Numbered from the stretch's first letter, positions 6,465 to 13,459 are shown. The stretch: DNA of 13,497 bases from DASUBV01 sp035763085 (GCA_035763085.1 DASUBV010000249.1:1-13497), one strand, 5' to 3'. Program-made: numbers and translations. The notes: generated by a model not told the origin, from the letters alone.

Positions 6465-7826
6465 ATGAGACGGGAAATGGCGCGAATGGCAGGAGGCGCC
6501 GAGCCGACGATCGGCATCGTCGGTCCACACGACCTGGTAGAGCGGATCATGCTGTCCGGCCTGCCGCTGACCGCCGGCCCGGGCCCGGCGCCGCCGCCTG
6601 ACCGGGGAGACGGCGTCACCCGGCGCCTGGTCACGGCCGCCTACCGGGACGAGCAGGAGGCGCCGGAGAAGGTCGCCCGGCTGGGCAGCTCCGTCGACGC
6701 CTGCCTGTTCGCCAGCCGGGTGCCGTACGAGTTCGCCCGCCGGTCCGGCGTGCTCAGCGTGCCCGCGACCTACATCCAGCTCAGCGGCAGCGCCCTGTAC
6801 GCGGCGATGCTGCGCGCCAGCCGGGAGGGCTTGGACATCGCCCGCTCCAGCATCGACATAGTCAGCCAGGCCGACGCCGAGGACGCGTTCGGCGAGCTGG
6901 GCGTGGCGGCCGGCGGCGTGCATGTGCGCGAGGAGGTGTCCGGGGCGGCCCTGATCGCCAGCTTTCATGAGCGGCTGTGGCAGCAGGAGGAGACCGCCGT
7001 CGCCTTCACCTGCCTGCAGTCGGTCGCCAGGAAGCTGACAGCCGCCCAGGTGCCGGTGTTCCCGCTGCGGCCGACCGGCAGCGCGATCCGGTCGGCGCTG
7101 CGCACCGGCAGCCTGCTGGCCGGCTACCGGCGGCTGGAGAACGCCCAGCTGGCCGTCGTGATCGTGGAGGTTCCCACGCTGCGCGACACGGTGCGCCGCG
7201 GATCGCCGCGCCAGGCCCGCGAGGAGCTGCGGCTGACGGTGCACCGGTTCCTGGTCCAGGAGGCGCAGCGGATCCAGGCCACGGTCAGCCCGCTGGGTGA
7301 CCACGGCTTCCTGGTCGTCGCCACCCGCGGCTCCCTCAGCCAGGCCGCCGACGGCGCGGCCGGCCCGCCCTTCGTGGAGCGGGCCCGCACCGAGCTGGGT
7401 ATCGGCCTGGAGGTCGGCGTCGGCGGCGGCCGCACGGAACTGGAGGCCGAGACCCGGGCACGGGCCGCACTCGGCCGGCCCGCGACCACGCGGCTGACCG
7501 GGCAGGCCCGCAACCGCAGCGGCCAGCCCCTGGTACCGGGCCCGCGGTCGGCGCCGCCCGGCGCCAGCGGGCGCGGCCTGGACACCCTGGTCCGGCTGTC
7601 GGAGAAGCTGTCGGCCACCGGCGCCACTCCGGTCGTGGACGCCGAGACGGCCGGGCGGCTGCTGTCGGTGACGCCGCGCACGGCCCGGCGGCTGCTGGCC
7701 ACCCTGGTCGAGGAGGGCCTGGCCTGGCCGCTGCCGCCCAGTCGCAGCCCGCAGCCGGGCCGGCCCCGGCAGGCCTACCGGCTGGTGGTCGAGAAACTGG
7801 GGCCGCGCAGCGGCAGCAGCCGCTAG
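6465..7826 (+). CDS. Predicted transcriptional regulator: sensor-like domain, degenerate cyclase/GGDEF-like domain, winged helix
   Basis: I cannot name this 453-residue protein. Three parts can be seen. Residues 15-165 look like an alpha/beta sensor fold, starting TIGIVGPHDLVERI and including VDACLFASRVPYEFARRSGV (78-97). Residues 227-337 resemble the nucleotide-cyclase/GGDEF palm: a first strand AQLAVVIVEV at 227-236, where a metal-binding Asp would be expected but is absent, then SPLGDHGFLVVATRG (275-289), and LEVGVGGGRTELEAETRARA (315-334), which recalls the last strand and helix of GGDEF and archaeal GTP cyclohydrolase III folds. Residues 371-442 form a winged helix (AETAGRLLSVTPRTARRLLATLV), followed by a basic, Pro-rich wing. 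A Pro/Arg/Gly linker spans 338-370. No membrane segment is seen. The ATG at 6465 has only GGAG 12 bases upstream; ATGs at 6477 and 6486 are possible starts too. The domain assignments are inferred by eye. Confidence 0.7.
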   Translation: MRREMARMAGGAEPTIGIVGPHDLVERIMLSGLPLTAGPGPAPPPDRGDGVTRRLVTAAYRDEQEAPEKVARLGSSVDACLFASRVPYEFARRSGVLSVPATYIQLSGSALYAAMLRASREGLDIARSSIDIVSQADAEDAFGELGVAAGGVHVREEVSGAALIASFHERLWQQEETAVAFTCLQSVARKLTAAQVPVFPLRPTGSAIRSALRTGSLLAGYRRLENAQLAVVIVEVPTLRDTVRRGSPRQAREELRLTVHRFLVQEAQRIQATVSPLGDHGFLVVATRGSLSQAADGAAGPPFVERARTELGIGLEVGVGGGRTELEAETRARAALGRPATTRLTGQARNRSGQPLVPGPRSAPPGASGRGLDTLVRLSEKLSATGATPVVDAETAGRLLSVTPRTARRLLATLVEEGLAWPLPPSRSPQPGRPRQAYRLVVEKLGPRSGSSR

Positions 7827-7838
7827 CCCCGCGCGGCC

Positions 7839-7863
7839 ACCCAGGCCGGCGCGGCCGCTGGGT
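7839..7863. terminator. Hairpin between convergent genes
   Basis: ACCCA (7839-7843) pairs with TGGGT (7859-7863) and GGCC (7844-7847) with GGCC (7853-7856). This gives a 9-pair stem with a 2-base bulge and a 5-base loop. It lies in the 36-base gap between the two convergent stop codons and touches the phosphoesterase stop. No T-run follows on either strand. A bidirectional terminator is the natural reading but is unproven. Confidence 0.4.
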
Positions 7864-8717
7864 CAGCGATACCGGGCGGCGTGCTGGCCGGCCGCCGGGG
7901 CGGCCCGGCGGGCCAGGCTCCGGGCCAGGCTGGTCACCAGCTGGCCGTGCAGGCGCTCCCAGCGCAGGCCGGCGACGTCCAGGATGCCCCAGTTGCCGCG
8001 CTGGGCGTTGTCGCAGTCCAGCCCGGTCACGGCCACCGGGCCCCAGCCCAGGTCAACCGTCCGCCGGTAGTACTCATGCAGGTGACCATGCAGCAGCACC
8101 GACGGCCGGACAGCGGCGGCGACGCTGGCCAGCAGCTCGCGGTGCCGTTCCGACCGGGCCACGTCCGCGCGTGACCAGGCGGGCGGCGGGGCGGTGAAGG
8201 CATGCTCGATGCCCGCCGGGCAGTCGTGGCTGACCAGCACGTCGGCCCGGCCCGCGGCAGCCACGGCGGCGGCCTGGGCGGCGCTGATCTCCTCCTCGCC
8301 GAACCAGTCCCGGCCCGCGGTCCGCTCGGCGCGGTCCAGGCTGACCGCGCCGCCCAGGGCGAGCCAGCGGCGCTCGTGCCACTGCCACCGGTGGCCGCGC
8401 GGCAGGTGCCAGATCCGGTCGGTGACCGGGCAGCGGCCCTCCGGGCCGGGCGCCAGCCGCCCGAGCATGCCGTGATCCTCGTGGTTGCCGTCCACGAACC
8501 ACAGCTGCGCGCCGGCGTCGGCCAGCGCCGCGTCGGTCCTGGCCAGGAACTCCGTCCCGCGGCGGTCGGGCCAGATCCCGAAGTCACCCAGGTGCAGCAC
8601 GATCCGCGGGCCGCTGGCCGGCAGCTGGGCGCAGATGCGGCGGATGGCGCGGACCGCCCAGCCGGTGTTGCCGTGCCAGTCGCCCGCGACGCCTATCCGG
8701 GCAGGGGCCGGATCCAT
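7863..8717 (-). CDS. Calcineurin-like metallophosphoesterase
   Basis: This 284-residue protein carries the full metal-binding motif series of the calcineurin-like phosphoesterase fold. The motifs are GDWHGN at 12-17, LGDFG at 43-47, the Asn-His pair of DGNHED at 76-81, a GGAVS strand at 122-126, SHDCP at 163-167, and the final GHLH at 211-214. All expected dinuclear metal ligands are present, so it should be an active phosphomonoesterase, phosphodiesterase or related hydrolase; the substrate cannot be told. There is no signal peptide, so it is cytoplasmic. The C-terminus (about 258-284) is Ala/Arg-rich and unlikely to be catalytic. The ATG at 8717 lies 7 bases after the stop of the monooxygenase gene, with a weak GGGCGG in between. 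It is thus probably the third gene of the ATP-grasp/monooxygenase unit. A general nucleotide or nucleic-acid housekeeping role remains possible. Confidence 0.88.
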   Translation of the reverse strand: MDPAPARIGVAGDWHGNTGWAVRAIRRICAQLPASGPRIVLHLGDFGIWPDRRGTEFLARTDAALADAGAQLWFVDGNHEDHGMLGRLAPGPEGRCPVTDRIWHLPRGHRWQWHERRWLALGGAVSLDRAERTAGRDWFGEEEISAAQAAAVAAAGRADVLVSHDCPAGIEHAFTAPPPAWSRADVARSERHRELLASVAAAVRPSVLLHGHLHEYYRRTVDLGWGPVAVTGLDCDNAQRGNWGILDVAGLRWERLHGQLVTSLARSLARRAAPAAGQHAARYR

Positions 8718-8724
8718 CCGCCCA

Positions 8725-9747
8725 TCATGCCCAATGGCTGATCACATCTCGGCCGAACCGGGCCATTTCCTCGCGCTGCGGGGAGAACTGCAGCAGCATC
8801 AGGCCGACGCCAGCGTCGGCGTAGCCGCGCAGCCGCTCGGCGATCTGGCCGGGCGTGCCGACCAGCCCGCTGCGCAGGCCGCGGTTGGAGACGCTGTACT
8901 CCTCCAGCGAGACCTGCGACTCCAGCTGCGAGCCGGCGATGAAGTCCTGGTAGGAGGCATAGGCCTGCGGGGAGGAACGGACGTTGAGGATCCGCTCCAG
9001 CTCGGCCTGCGCCGCCGCCTCGGTGTCCCGGCAGATCACGTAGCCCGATACGCCGAACTGCATCGGCGGCTGGCCGGCGGCCTCCCGCCGGGCGCTGAGG
9101 TCGGCGACCTTGGCCGCGATGACCTCCGGCGCATCGCCGTGCATGACGTAGGCGTCGGCCTGGGCCGCGATGACCTCCTTGGCCCTGGGCGACTCACCGC
9201 CCATGTACACCGGGGGCAGGCGACTGGGCTTGGGCTCCAGGCTGGTGCCCTGCAGCTGATACAGCGACCCGGAGTGGGTCACGGTGTCCTCGCGCAGCAG
9301 CCGGGAGACGACCTCCAGCCACTCCTGCGTGCGGGCGTACCGGGCGTCGTGCACGTCGAACGGCGCCCCGTACTGGGCCGCCTCGTCCTTCCACCAGGAC
9401 GACACCACGTTGAGCGAGACCCGGCCGGGCGCGATCACGTCGAGCGTGGACAGCGCCTTGGCGGTCAGCGCGGGCGAGTGGTAGTTGGGCCGGACCGCCA
9501 GCATCAGCTCCAGCGTGCTGGTGACGGCGGCGACGGCGGGAGCCAGCGTCCAGCAGTCCAGCGACGGCTCGCGCGGGCCCTTGATGTCGTTGAGGTTGAG
9601 CTCGGCGATCAGGCTCAGGTCAAAGCCATGCTGCTCGCTCTCGGCCGCCAGGTCCCGGATGTAGGGCCAGGACACCGGCATGCCCTCATCCCTGACGTTG
9701 CGCAGCCAGCCGCCGAAGATCGGCATCCAGTACCCGAACCGCATCAT
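8725..9747 (-). CDS. LLM-class FMNH2-dependent monooxygenase, SsuD/SfnG-like
   Basis: This 340-residue protein is a bacterial-luciferase-like (LLM) flavin-dependent oxidoreductase with a TIM-barrel fold. It resembles alkanesulfonate and dimethylsulfone monooxygenases. Features are the N-terminal strand MRFGYWMPIFGGW at 2-14, ELNLNDIKG at 49-57, SLNVVSSWWKDEAAQYG at 111-127, HDARYARTQEWL at 133-144, VYMGGESPRAKE at 180-191, and the late motif LVGTPGQIAERL at 295-306. Such enzymes usually need reduced FMN from a separate reductase; none is encoded in the window. Two ATGs stand in tandem. GGAGG is 3 bases from the first and 6 from the second, so the start at 9744 (339 residues) may be the one used. 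It follows the ATP-grasp gene by 32 bases and precedes the phosphoesterase by 7. The substrate is unknown; sulfonate or sulfone oxidation is only one possibility. Confidence 0.9.
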   Translation of the reverse strand: MMRFGYWMPIFGGWLRNVRDEGMPVSWPYIRDLAAESEQHGFDLSLIAELNLNDIKGPREPSLDCWTLAPAVAAVTSTLELMLAVRPNYHSPALTAKALSTLDVIAPGRVSLNVVSSWWKDEAAQYGAPFDVHDARYARTQEWLEVVSRLLREDTVTHSGSLYQLQGTSLEPKPSRLPPVYMGGESPRAKEVIAAQADAYVMHGDAPEVIAAKVADLSARREAAGQPPMQFGVSGYVICRDTEAAAQAELERILNVRSSPQAYASYQDFIAGSQLESQVSLEEYSVSNRGLRSGLVGTPGQIAERLRGYADAGVGLMLLQFSPQREEMARFGRDVISHWA

Positions 9748-9779
9748 GAACCTCCACTGTCGGTTGACGTCCGGCAGCC

Positions 9780-10706
9780 TCAGCCGGCCAGTAGCTTGCC
9801 CAGGTAGGCGGCCACCGCCGGCAGCGCCGGCCGCGGCGCGGCCGCCTCGATAGCCGCGTTGTAGTTGGTCGTGGTGTTGATGTCGTAGGTGACGAGCCGG
9901 CCGTCGTCGGTCTCGATGAACTCAAAGCCGGCGATCTCGATGCCGCTGGCGGCGGCGAACTGCTCGTAGCGGGTGGTCACCGGATGCTCGAACCCGGCCC
10001 GCAGGGCGAACAGGCTGGGCTCCTCGCCCTGGCCCGCCGGCTGGCCGTCCGCGGGCACCGCGCAGGCGTCGGCCGGGCACAGCTGGAAGCCGCCGCGGGC
10101 GGTGTCGGCGGTGATCGCGTAAACGAACTCGCCGCCGACCAGCTCCGCCCTGGTGATCTGCGGCCGGGCCGCCCGCAGGTACTCCTGCAGCAGGGTGATC
10201 CCGTCGACCGGCGCCGCGTAGTCCGGGCCGGCCAGGTAGGCGTCGAACTCCTCGTGGCTAGAGAACAGGGCCACGCCCAGGCCCTTGCCGCCCTGGTTGT
10301 GCTTGCTGACGAACGGCGCGGGCAGCTTCCTGGCCGCGGCGGCCAGCTCGCTGGTCCCGGCCACGGCGATCGTGCGCGGCACGTCGAACCCGGCCGCGCG
10401 CAGCGCCACGAGCTGGTCCACCTTGGACATCTCCAGCTCCAGCGCCGCCCGGCCATTCACCACCCGGCGGCCGTGCGCCTGCAGCCAGGCCAGCACGCCG
10501 CGGGTCTGGTCCCTGGCATACGGGTGGCCGCGGGTGTGCGACGAGGCGCTCATCCGGGACCAGAACACGCCCTCAGGGGGCGGCTCGCTGAGATCCACGG
10601 CCGCCTCGCCGAGCAGCCACTGCTCGTGCGGCACGCCGGCGGCCTGCAGCGCGCCCCCGATGGGGGCGAACCACTCCGGGTTCTCGTGAATTACATGGAC
10701 CTTCAC
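9780..10706 (-). CDS. ATP-grasp ligase, RimK/alpha-L-glutamate ligase-like
   Basis: This 308-residue cytoplasmic protein has an ATP-grasp fold, so it should form an acyl-phosphate and join a carboxylate to an amine or other nucleophile. Visible parts are the N-terminal strand MKVHVIHENPEWF (1-13), EMSKVDQLVAL with the first ATP lysine (92-102), and FVSKHNQGGKGLGV with the second lysine and glycine loop (132-145). Then come TLLQEYL (171-177), the hinge and adenine side, and the metal-binding end FEFIETDDGRLVTYDINTTTNYN (261-283), whose Glu, Asp and Asn ligands are intact. CPADAC at 210-215 places two cysteines close together. A GTG start at 10706 is supported by the conserved first strand and by GGAGG 9 bases upstream. 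It is the first gene of the compact set with the monooxygenase and phosphoesterase. Neither acceptor nor amino acid can be named, and no RiPP precursor gene is seen beside it. Confidence 0.87.
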   Translation of the reverse strand: MKVHVIHENPEWFAPIGGALQAAGVPHEQWLLGEAAVDLSEPPPEGVFWSRMSASSHTRGHPYARDQTRGVLAWLQAHGRRVVNGRAALELEMSKVDQLVALRAAGFDVPRTIAVAGTSELAAAARKLPAPFVSKHNQGGKGLGVALFSSHEEFDAYLAGPDYAAPVDGITLLQEYLRAARPQITRAELVGGEFVYAITADTARGGFQLCPADACAVPADGQPAGQGEEPSLFALRAGFEHPVTTRYEQFAAASGIEIAGFEFIETDDGRLVTYDINTTTNYNAAIEAAAPRPALPAVAAYLGKLLAG

Positions 10707-10731
10707 GCTGCCTGGCCTCCGCCCCGCGCCG

Positions 10732-10741
10732 TGGTATACCA
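10732..10741 (-). promoter_or_regulatory. Palindromic extended -10-like element before the ATP-grasp gene
   Basis: On the minus strand TGGTATACCA is a perfect 10-base palindrome that also reads as an extended -10 (TGG followed by TATACC at 10738-10733). It lies 26 bases upstream of the GTG start. No -35 match is present at 16-18 bases. It could be promoter, operator or both. Hairpins just upstream, after pat, make a separate promoter here sensible. Confidence 0.4.
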
Positions 10742-10775
10742 GGCACAGCGTACGAGACGCGAGGAATCATCCCCC

Positions 10776-10806
10776 GGCCCGGATCGGGCCTGGCCGGACC
10801 CCGGCC
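10776..10806 (-). terminator. Tandem GC hairpins downstream of pat
   Basis: GGCCCG/CGGGCC (10776-10781 and 10785-10790) and GGCCGG/CCGGCC (10792-10797 and 10801-10806) are two adjacent perfect 6-base stems, each with a 3-base loop. They lie about 30 bases past the pat stop. No T-run follows. They are likely to limit read-through from pat into the ATP-grasp gene. Confidence 0.45.
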
Positions 10807-10836
10807 GGCCCGGGATGGCGCCGGGACCGGCCCCGC

Positions 10837-11910
10837 TCAGTGGCGGCGCGGCCAGGCCCGGGCCACCGCCAGGAACGCGTCGTTGGCCGCCGGGTCGCCG
10901 ATCGATACCCGCGCCCCGTCGGATGCGAACGGCCGGACCGCGACTCCGGCCTGGTCGCTGGCCGCGGCGAAGTCCATGGTGTCGTCGCCCAGCGGCAGCC
11001 AGACGAAGTTGGCCTCGGTCTGCGGCACGGTCCAGCCCTGGCCCAGCAGCTCGGCCCGGACCCGCTCGCGCTCCTTGAGCACCATCTCGACCCGCTCCAG
11101 CAGCTCGGCCTCGGCGGCCAGGGACGCCAGCGCCGCCGCCTGGGCCAGGGTGTTGACGCTGAACGGGAGCTGGGTCGCGCGGGCCGCGGCCGCGACCGGC
11201 TCGTGGGCGACCAGGTACCCGACCCGCAGCGCGGCCAGCCCGTAGGCCTTGGAGAAGGTCCGCAGCACGGCCAGGTTGGGCCGGCCGGGGTACAGGCTGA
11301 GCCCGTCAGGGACGTCGGCATCCCGCACGTACTCGTGGTAGGCCTCATCCAGCACGACCAGGCAGTCCTCCGGCACCCGGTCCAGGAACTCCTCCAGCTC
11401 GGCCTGGTGCACGACGGTGCCAGTCGGGTTGTTGGGGTTGCAGACGAAGATCAGCCGGGTCCGGCTGGTGATGGCGCCGGCCATGGCGGCCAGGTCATGC
11501 ACCTGGTCGCGCAGCGGCACGAGCACGGACTCGGCGCCGGCCAGGTCAGCCAGCCGGGGGTAGGCCTCGAACGACCGCCACGCGTACAGCACCTCGGTGC
11601 CCGGCTCGCAGGTGGCAGCCAGCAGCTGCTGGGTCACGCCGACCGACCCGCAGCCCACCGCCAGGTGCTCCTGCGGGACGCCCAGCCGGGCGGCCAGGGC
11701 CGCGATCAGCTCGGCGCACGCGTTGTCCGGGTAGCGGTTCAGTGCTCCGGCCGCGTCAGCCAGGGCGGCCAGCACCGAGGGCAGCGGGCCGTACGGCGAC
11801 TCGTTCGAGGAGAGCTTGTAGGAGCTCCCGTCCGGTGCCGTGGGCGTCTTGCCTGGTTTGTACGGGGTAAACGAGTCCAGAACCGGCCGGAACCGGGGCG
11901 TGACGGACAT
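10837..11910 (-). CDS. pat: Aromatic amino acid (phenylalanine) aminotransferase, HisC-like
   Basis: This is a PLP-dependent fold-type I aminotransferase of 357 residues. It resembles mycobacterial Pat (annotated phenylalanine aminotransferase) along its length as I recall that protein: NRYPDNACAEL at 58-68, AVGCGSVGVTQQLL at 84-97, FVCNPNNPTGT at 155-165, VLDEAYHEYVRD at 186-197, RTFSKAYGLAALRVGY with the PLP lysine Lys221 at 217-232, and EANFVWLPLG at 299-308. Arg334 in DGARVS is placed to bind the substrate carboxylate. It would interconvert aromatic amino acids and their 2-oxo acids, or act on histidinol phosphate; the two families are close and sequence alone does not separate them fully. 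The ATG at 11910 has AGGAGG 6 bases upstream. It is divergent from the BlaI gene and is first on its strand. No hisB or hisD neighbour is present, which favours Pat over HisC. Confidence 0.88.
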   Translation of the reverse strand: MSVTPRFRPVLDSFTPYKPGKTPTAPDGSSYKLSSNESPYGPLPSVLAALADAAGALNRYPDNACAELIAALAARLGVPQEHLAVGCGSVGVTQQLLAATCEPGTEVLYAWRSFEAYPRLADLAGAESVLVPLRDQVHDLAAMAGAITSRTRLIFVCNPNNPTGTVVHQAELEEFLDRVPEDCLVVLDEAYHEYVRDADVPDGLSLYPGRPNLAVLRTFSKAYGLAALRVGYLVAHEPVAAAARATQLPFSVNTLAQAAALASLAAEAELLERVEMVLKERERVRAELLGQGWTVPQTEANFVWLPLGDDTMDFAAASDQAGVAVRPFASDGARVSIGDPAANDAFLAVARAWPRRH

Positions 11911-11932
11911 CCTCGTCCTCCTGCGCAGATCG

Positions 11933-11979
11933 GCCCGCCGCTCAGGGGGGAGCGCGGGCGGCCACCGGCTCTCAGGTTA
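11933..11979 (-). promoter_or_regulatory. pat upstream region: candidate -10 and leader hairpin
   Basis: On the minus strand TAACCT (11979-11974) fits TANNNT and would start transcription near 11967. Immediately downstream, GAGCGCGGGC (11950-11959 on +) pairs with GCCCGCCGCTC (11933-11943) through ten pairs with one bulged base. The stem ends about 22 bases before the pat ATG. A stem in the leader could affect translation or mRNA stability. Both elements are inferred from sequence alone. Confidence 0.35.
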
Positions 11980-12139
11980 GCCCTGCTTCCCCGCGGGCCG
12001 GCAGGGCGCTGTGGGCGCGCCGCCGTCCCTCGCCGCCACGCTCCTGCGTCCAGCCGCCGCCGCGCCCTGCCGGCCGCGCACCCCGCACGCAGCCTCCCGT
12101 GCCCCCGTCGCCGCCTGTTCCACCGCCCCGGCGGCGGGG

Positions 12140-12145
12140 TACAGT
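12140..12145 (+). promoter_or_regulatory. Putative -10 element of the BlaI-type repressor gene (leaderless start)
   Basis: TACAGT fits TANNNT and ends 6 bases before the GTG at 12152, the geometry of a leaderless transcript. No Shine-Dalgarno sequence precedes that GTG at usable spacing. The upstream 12000-12130 stretch is strikingly C-rich on this strand. I see no clear BlaI-type TACA/TGTA dyad, although TACA does occur in the element itself. Confidence 0.45.
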
Positions 12146-12151
12146 GACCTC

Positions 12152-12517
12152 GTGAACCGACTTGGCGAGCTGGAGCGCGCGATCATGGACGTGCTCTGGG
12201 AGGCGTCGCAGTCACTCACCGTCCGCGAGGTCAGCGCCCAGCTGACCGAGCGCGACCTGGCTCACACCACCGTAATGACAGTGCTGGACCGGCTGTCGAA
12301 GAAGGGCTTCGCGCGGCGGCAGCGCGACGGCCGGGCCTGGCGGTATCGAGCCGCCGAGAGCCGCGAGGCGTACGTGACCGAGCTCATGCTCAGCGCGCTC
12401 GACCAGACCGGTGACCGGCAGGCGGCCCTGGCCCGCTTTGTGCGGAGTGTCTCCGGCTCTGAGGCGCGTGCCCTGCGGCATGCCCTGGAGACGCTCAGCG
12501 AGGGCAGCAAGGGCTGA
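12152..12517 (+). CDS. BlaI/MecI/CopY-family transcriptional repressor
   Basis: This is a 121-residue dimeric winged-helix repressor. It begins NRLGELERAIMDVLWE (residues 2-17), the typical first helix of the BlaI family. The recognition helix region AHTTVMTVLDRLSKKGF lies at 37-53, the basic wing RRQRDGRAWRYRA at 55-67, and the dimerisation helices occupy about 71-117. The open frame reaches back to 12011, but those 47 codons give Ala/Pro/Arg-rich sequence unlike the family. The GTG at 12152 gives the usual length and is preceded by a -10-like TACAGT. The M56 protease gene starts 6 bases after its stop. In characterised pairs the membrane protease triggers repressor removal and induces target genes. 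A beta-lactamase, the classic target, is not encoded here, so the regulon is unknown. Cell-envelope stress or respiration genes are possible targets by analogy with mycobacterial BlaI. Confidence 0.93.
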   Translation: MNRLGELERAIMDVLWEASQSLTVREVSAQLTERDLAHTTVMTVLDRLSKKGFARRQRDGRAWRYRAAESREAYVTELMLSALDQTGDRQAALARFVRSVSGSEARALRHALETLSEGSKG

Positions 12518-12523
12518 GCGGCG

Positions 12524-13459
12524 ATGACCGCCGTGTTCGTCCTGGCTGCCGTGGCTGCGGGGTGCGTGCAGGCATCTGCGCTGCTCAGCGCCGCGCACTG
12601 GCCGCGCCGCTCGCCGGCGGCCGCGATCGTGCTGTGGCAGGCGATCGGCCTGGGCTGGGGCCTGGCCACGGTCGGCGCGCTGATCGGCCTGGGCACGATC
12701 CCGCAGCGGGCCGGCGTGATGGGCAGCGCCCTCAGCCAGCTGGCCAGCTTCCTGCATGCCCGGCCGCTGCCGTCGTTCGGGATGCTCACCGCGGTCCGGC
12801 TGGCCTGCCTGGCGGGCGGGCTGCTGCTGCTGTCCCTGCTGATCTGGGTGCTGCTGGTCGCCTCGGCGACGGTGCTGCGGGCCCGGCAGCGCCAGCGGAT
12901 GCTGCTGAGCCTGCTGGCCCACGGCGATCCCAAGGTGCCCGGCGCCCTGGTGGTGGACCACCCGGCCGCCGCCGCGTACTGCCTGCCCGGCCTGCGCTCG
13001 ACGATCGTCGTCAGCGCCGGCACGCTGGACCTGCTCGACCCTGACGAGCTGGCCGCCGTGCTGGCCCACGAGCGTGCCCACGCCCGCGAGCGCCACGACC
13101 TGGTGCTGCTGCCGTTCACCGCGCTCCTGCACGCCTTCCGCTGGTCCCAGGCTGCCCGCGAGGCCAACCGGGCCGTCGCCCTGCTGGTCGAGATGCATGC
13201 CGACGACCGCGTGCTGCGCCACCGCCCGGCCCGCGAGCTGGCCACCGCCCTGCTGCGCGTCGGCGCGGCCGGCGGCTGCCGGGCCCCGTCCGGCGCGCTG
13301 GCGGTCACCGGGCCCGAGCCGGAGGGCGAGGTGACGGCCCGGGTCACCCGGCTGCTGCGCCCCGCACCGGGCCTGTCGGCCCCGGCGCTCGCCCTGGTCG
13401 GCGCGGCAGCCGCGCTGGCCGTGACCATCCCGGTCGCGGTCCTGGTCATCCCGTTCTGA
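12524..13459 (+). CDS. M56-family (BlaR1-like) membrane zinc metallopeptidase
   Basis: This is a 311-residue membrane protein with an M56 peptidase core. HERAH at 182-186 is the zinc-binding HExxH motif, and Glu223 in VEMHADD is the likely third ligand. Hydrophobic segments at about 1-22, 31-58, 88-118 and 285-310 suggest four membrane helices. The zinc site lies in the cytoplasmic-facing part between the third and fourth, with a possible further helix near 193-206. After the last helix the protein stops at once: the extracellular penicillin-binding sensor of staphylococcal BlaR1 (about 580-600 residues in total) is absent, as in other short actinobacterial M56 proteins. It starts 6 bases after the BlaI-type repressor gene, so the two form an operon and probably a protease-repressor signalling pair. 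What it senses is not visible. The ATG at 12524 fits the start of the first helix. Confidence 0.9.
   Translation: MTAVFVLAAVAAGCVQASALLSAAHWPRRSPAAAIVLWQAIGLGWGLATVGALIGLGTIPQRAGVMGSALSQLASFLHARPLPSFGMLTAVRLACLAGGLLLLSLLIWVLLVASATVLRARQRQRMLLSLLAHGDPKVPGALVVDHPAAAAYCLPGLRSTIVVSAGTLDLLDPDELAAVLAHERAHARERHDLVLLPFTALLHAFRWSQAAREANRAVALLVEMHADDRVLRHRPARELATALLRVGAAGGCRAPSGALAVTGPEPEGEVTARVTRLLRPAPGLSAPALALVGAAAALAVTIPVAVLVIPF

Noticed and set aside
8485..9807. 440-codon plus-strand frame opposite the monooxygenase
   Set aside because: Low-complexity Gly/Arg/Val/Gln sequence without motifs; the minus strand encodes a recognisable LLM enzyme over the same bases.
9748..10836. Ribosomal-peptide (graspetide-type) cluster centred on the ATP-grasp gene
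   Set aside because: No small precursor gene is visible in the flanking gaps (9748-9779 and 10707-10836), and the protein reads closer to RimK-like ligases than to peptide macrocyclases.
10837..11910. Assignment as hisC of histidine biosynthesis
   Set aside because: The sequence follows mycobacterial Pat more closely in the segments I could recall, and no other his gene is present. It cannot be fully excluded.
10840..12147. 435-codon plus-strand frame opposite pat
   Set aside because: Composition is typical of a shadow frame, and pat on the minus strand has complete PLP-enzyme motifs and a strong ribosome site.
12011..12151. 47-residue N-terminal extension of the BlaI-type repressor
   Set aside because: It is Ala/Pro/Arg-rich and unlike the family, and the GTG at 12152 gives the standard length with a promoter-like element directly before it.
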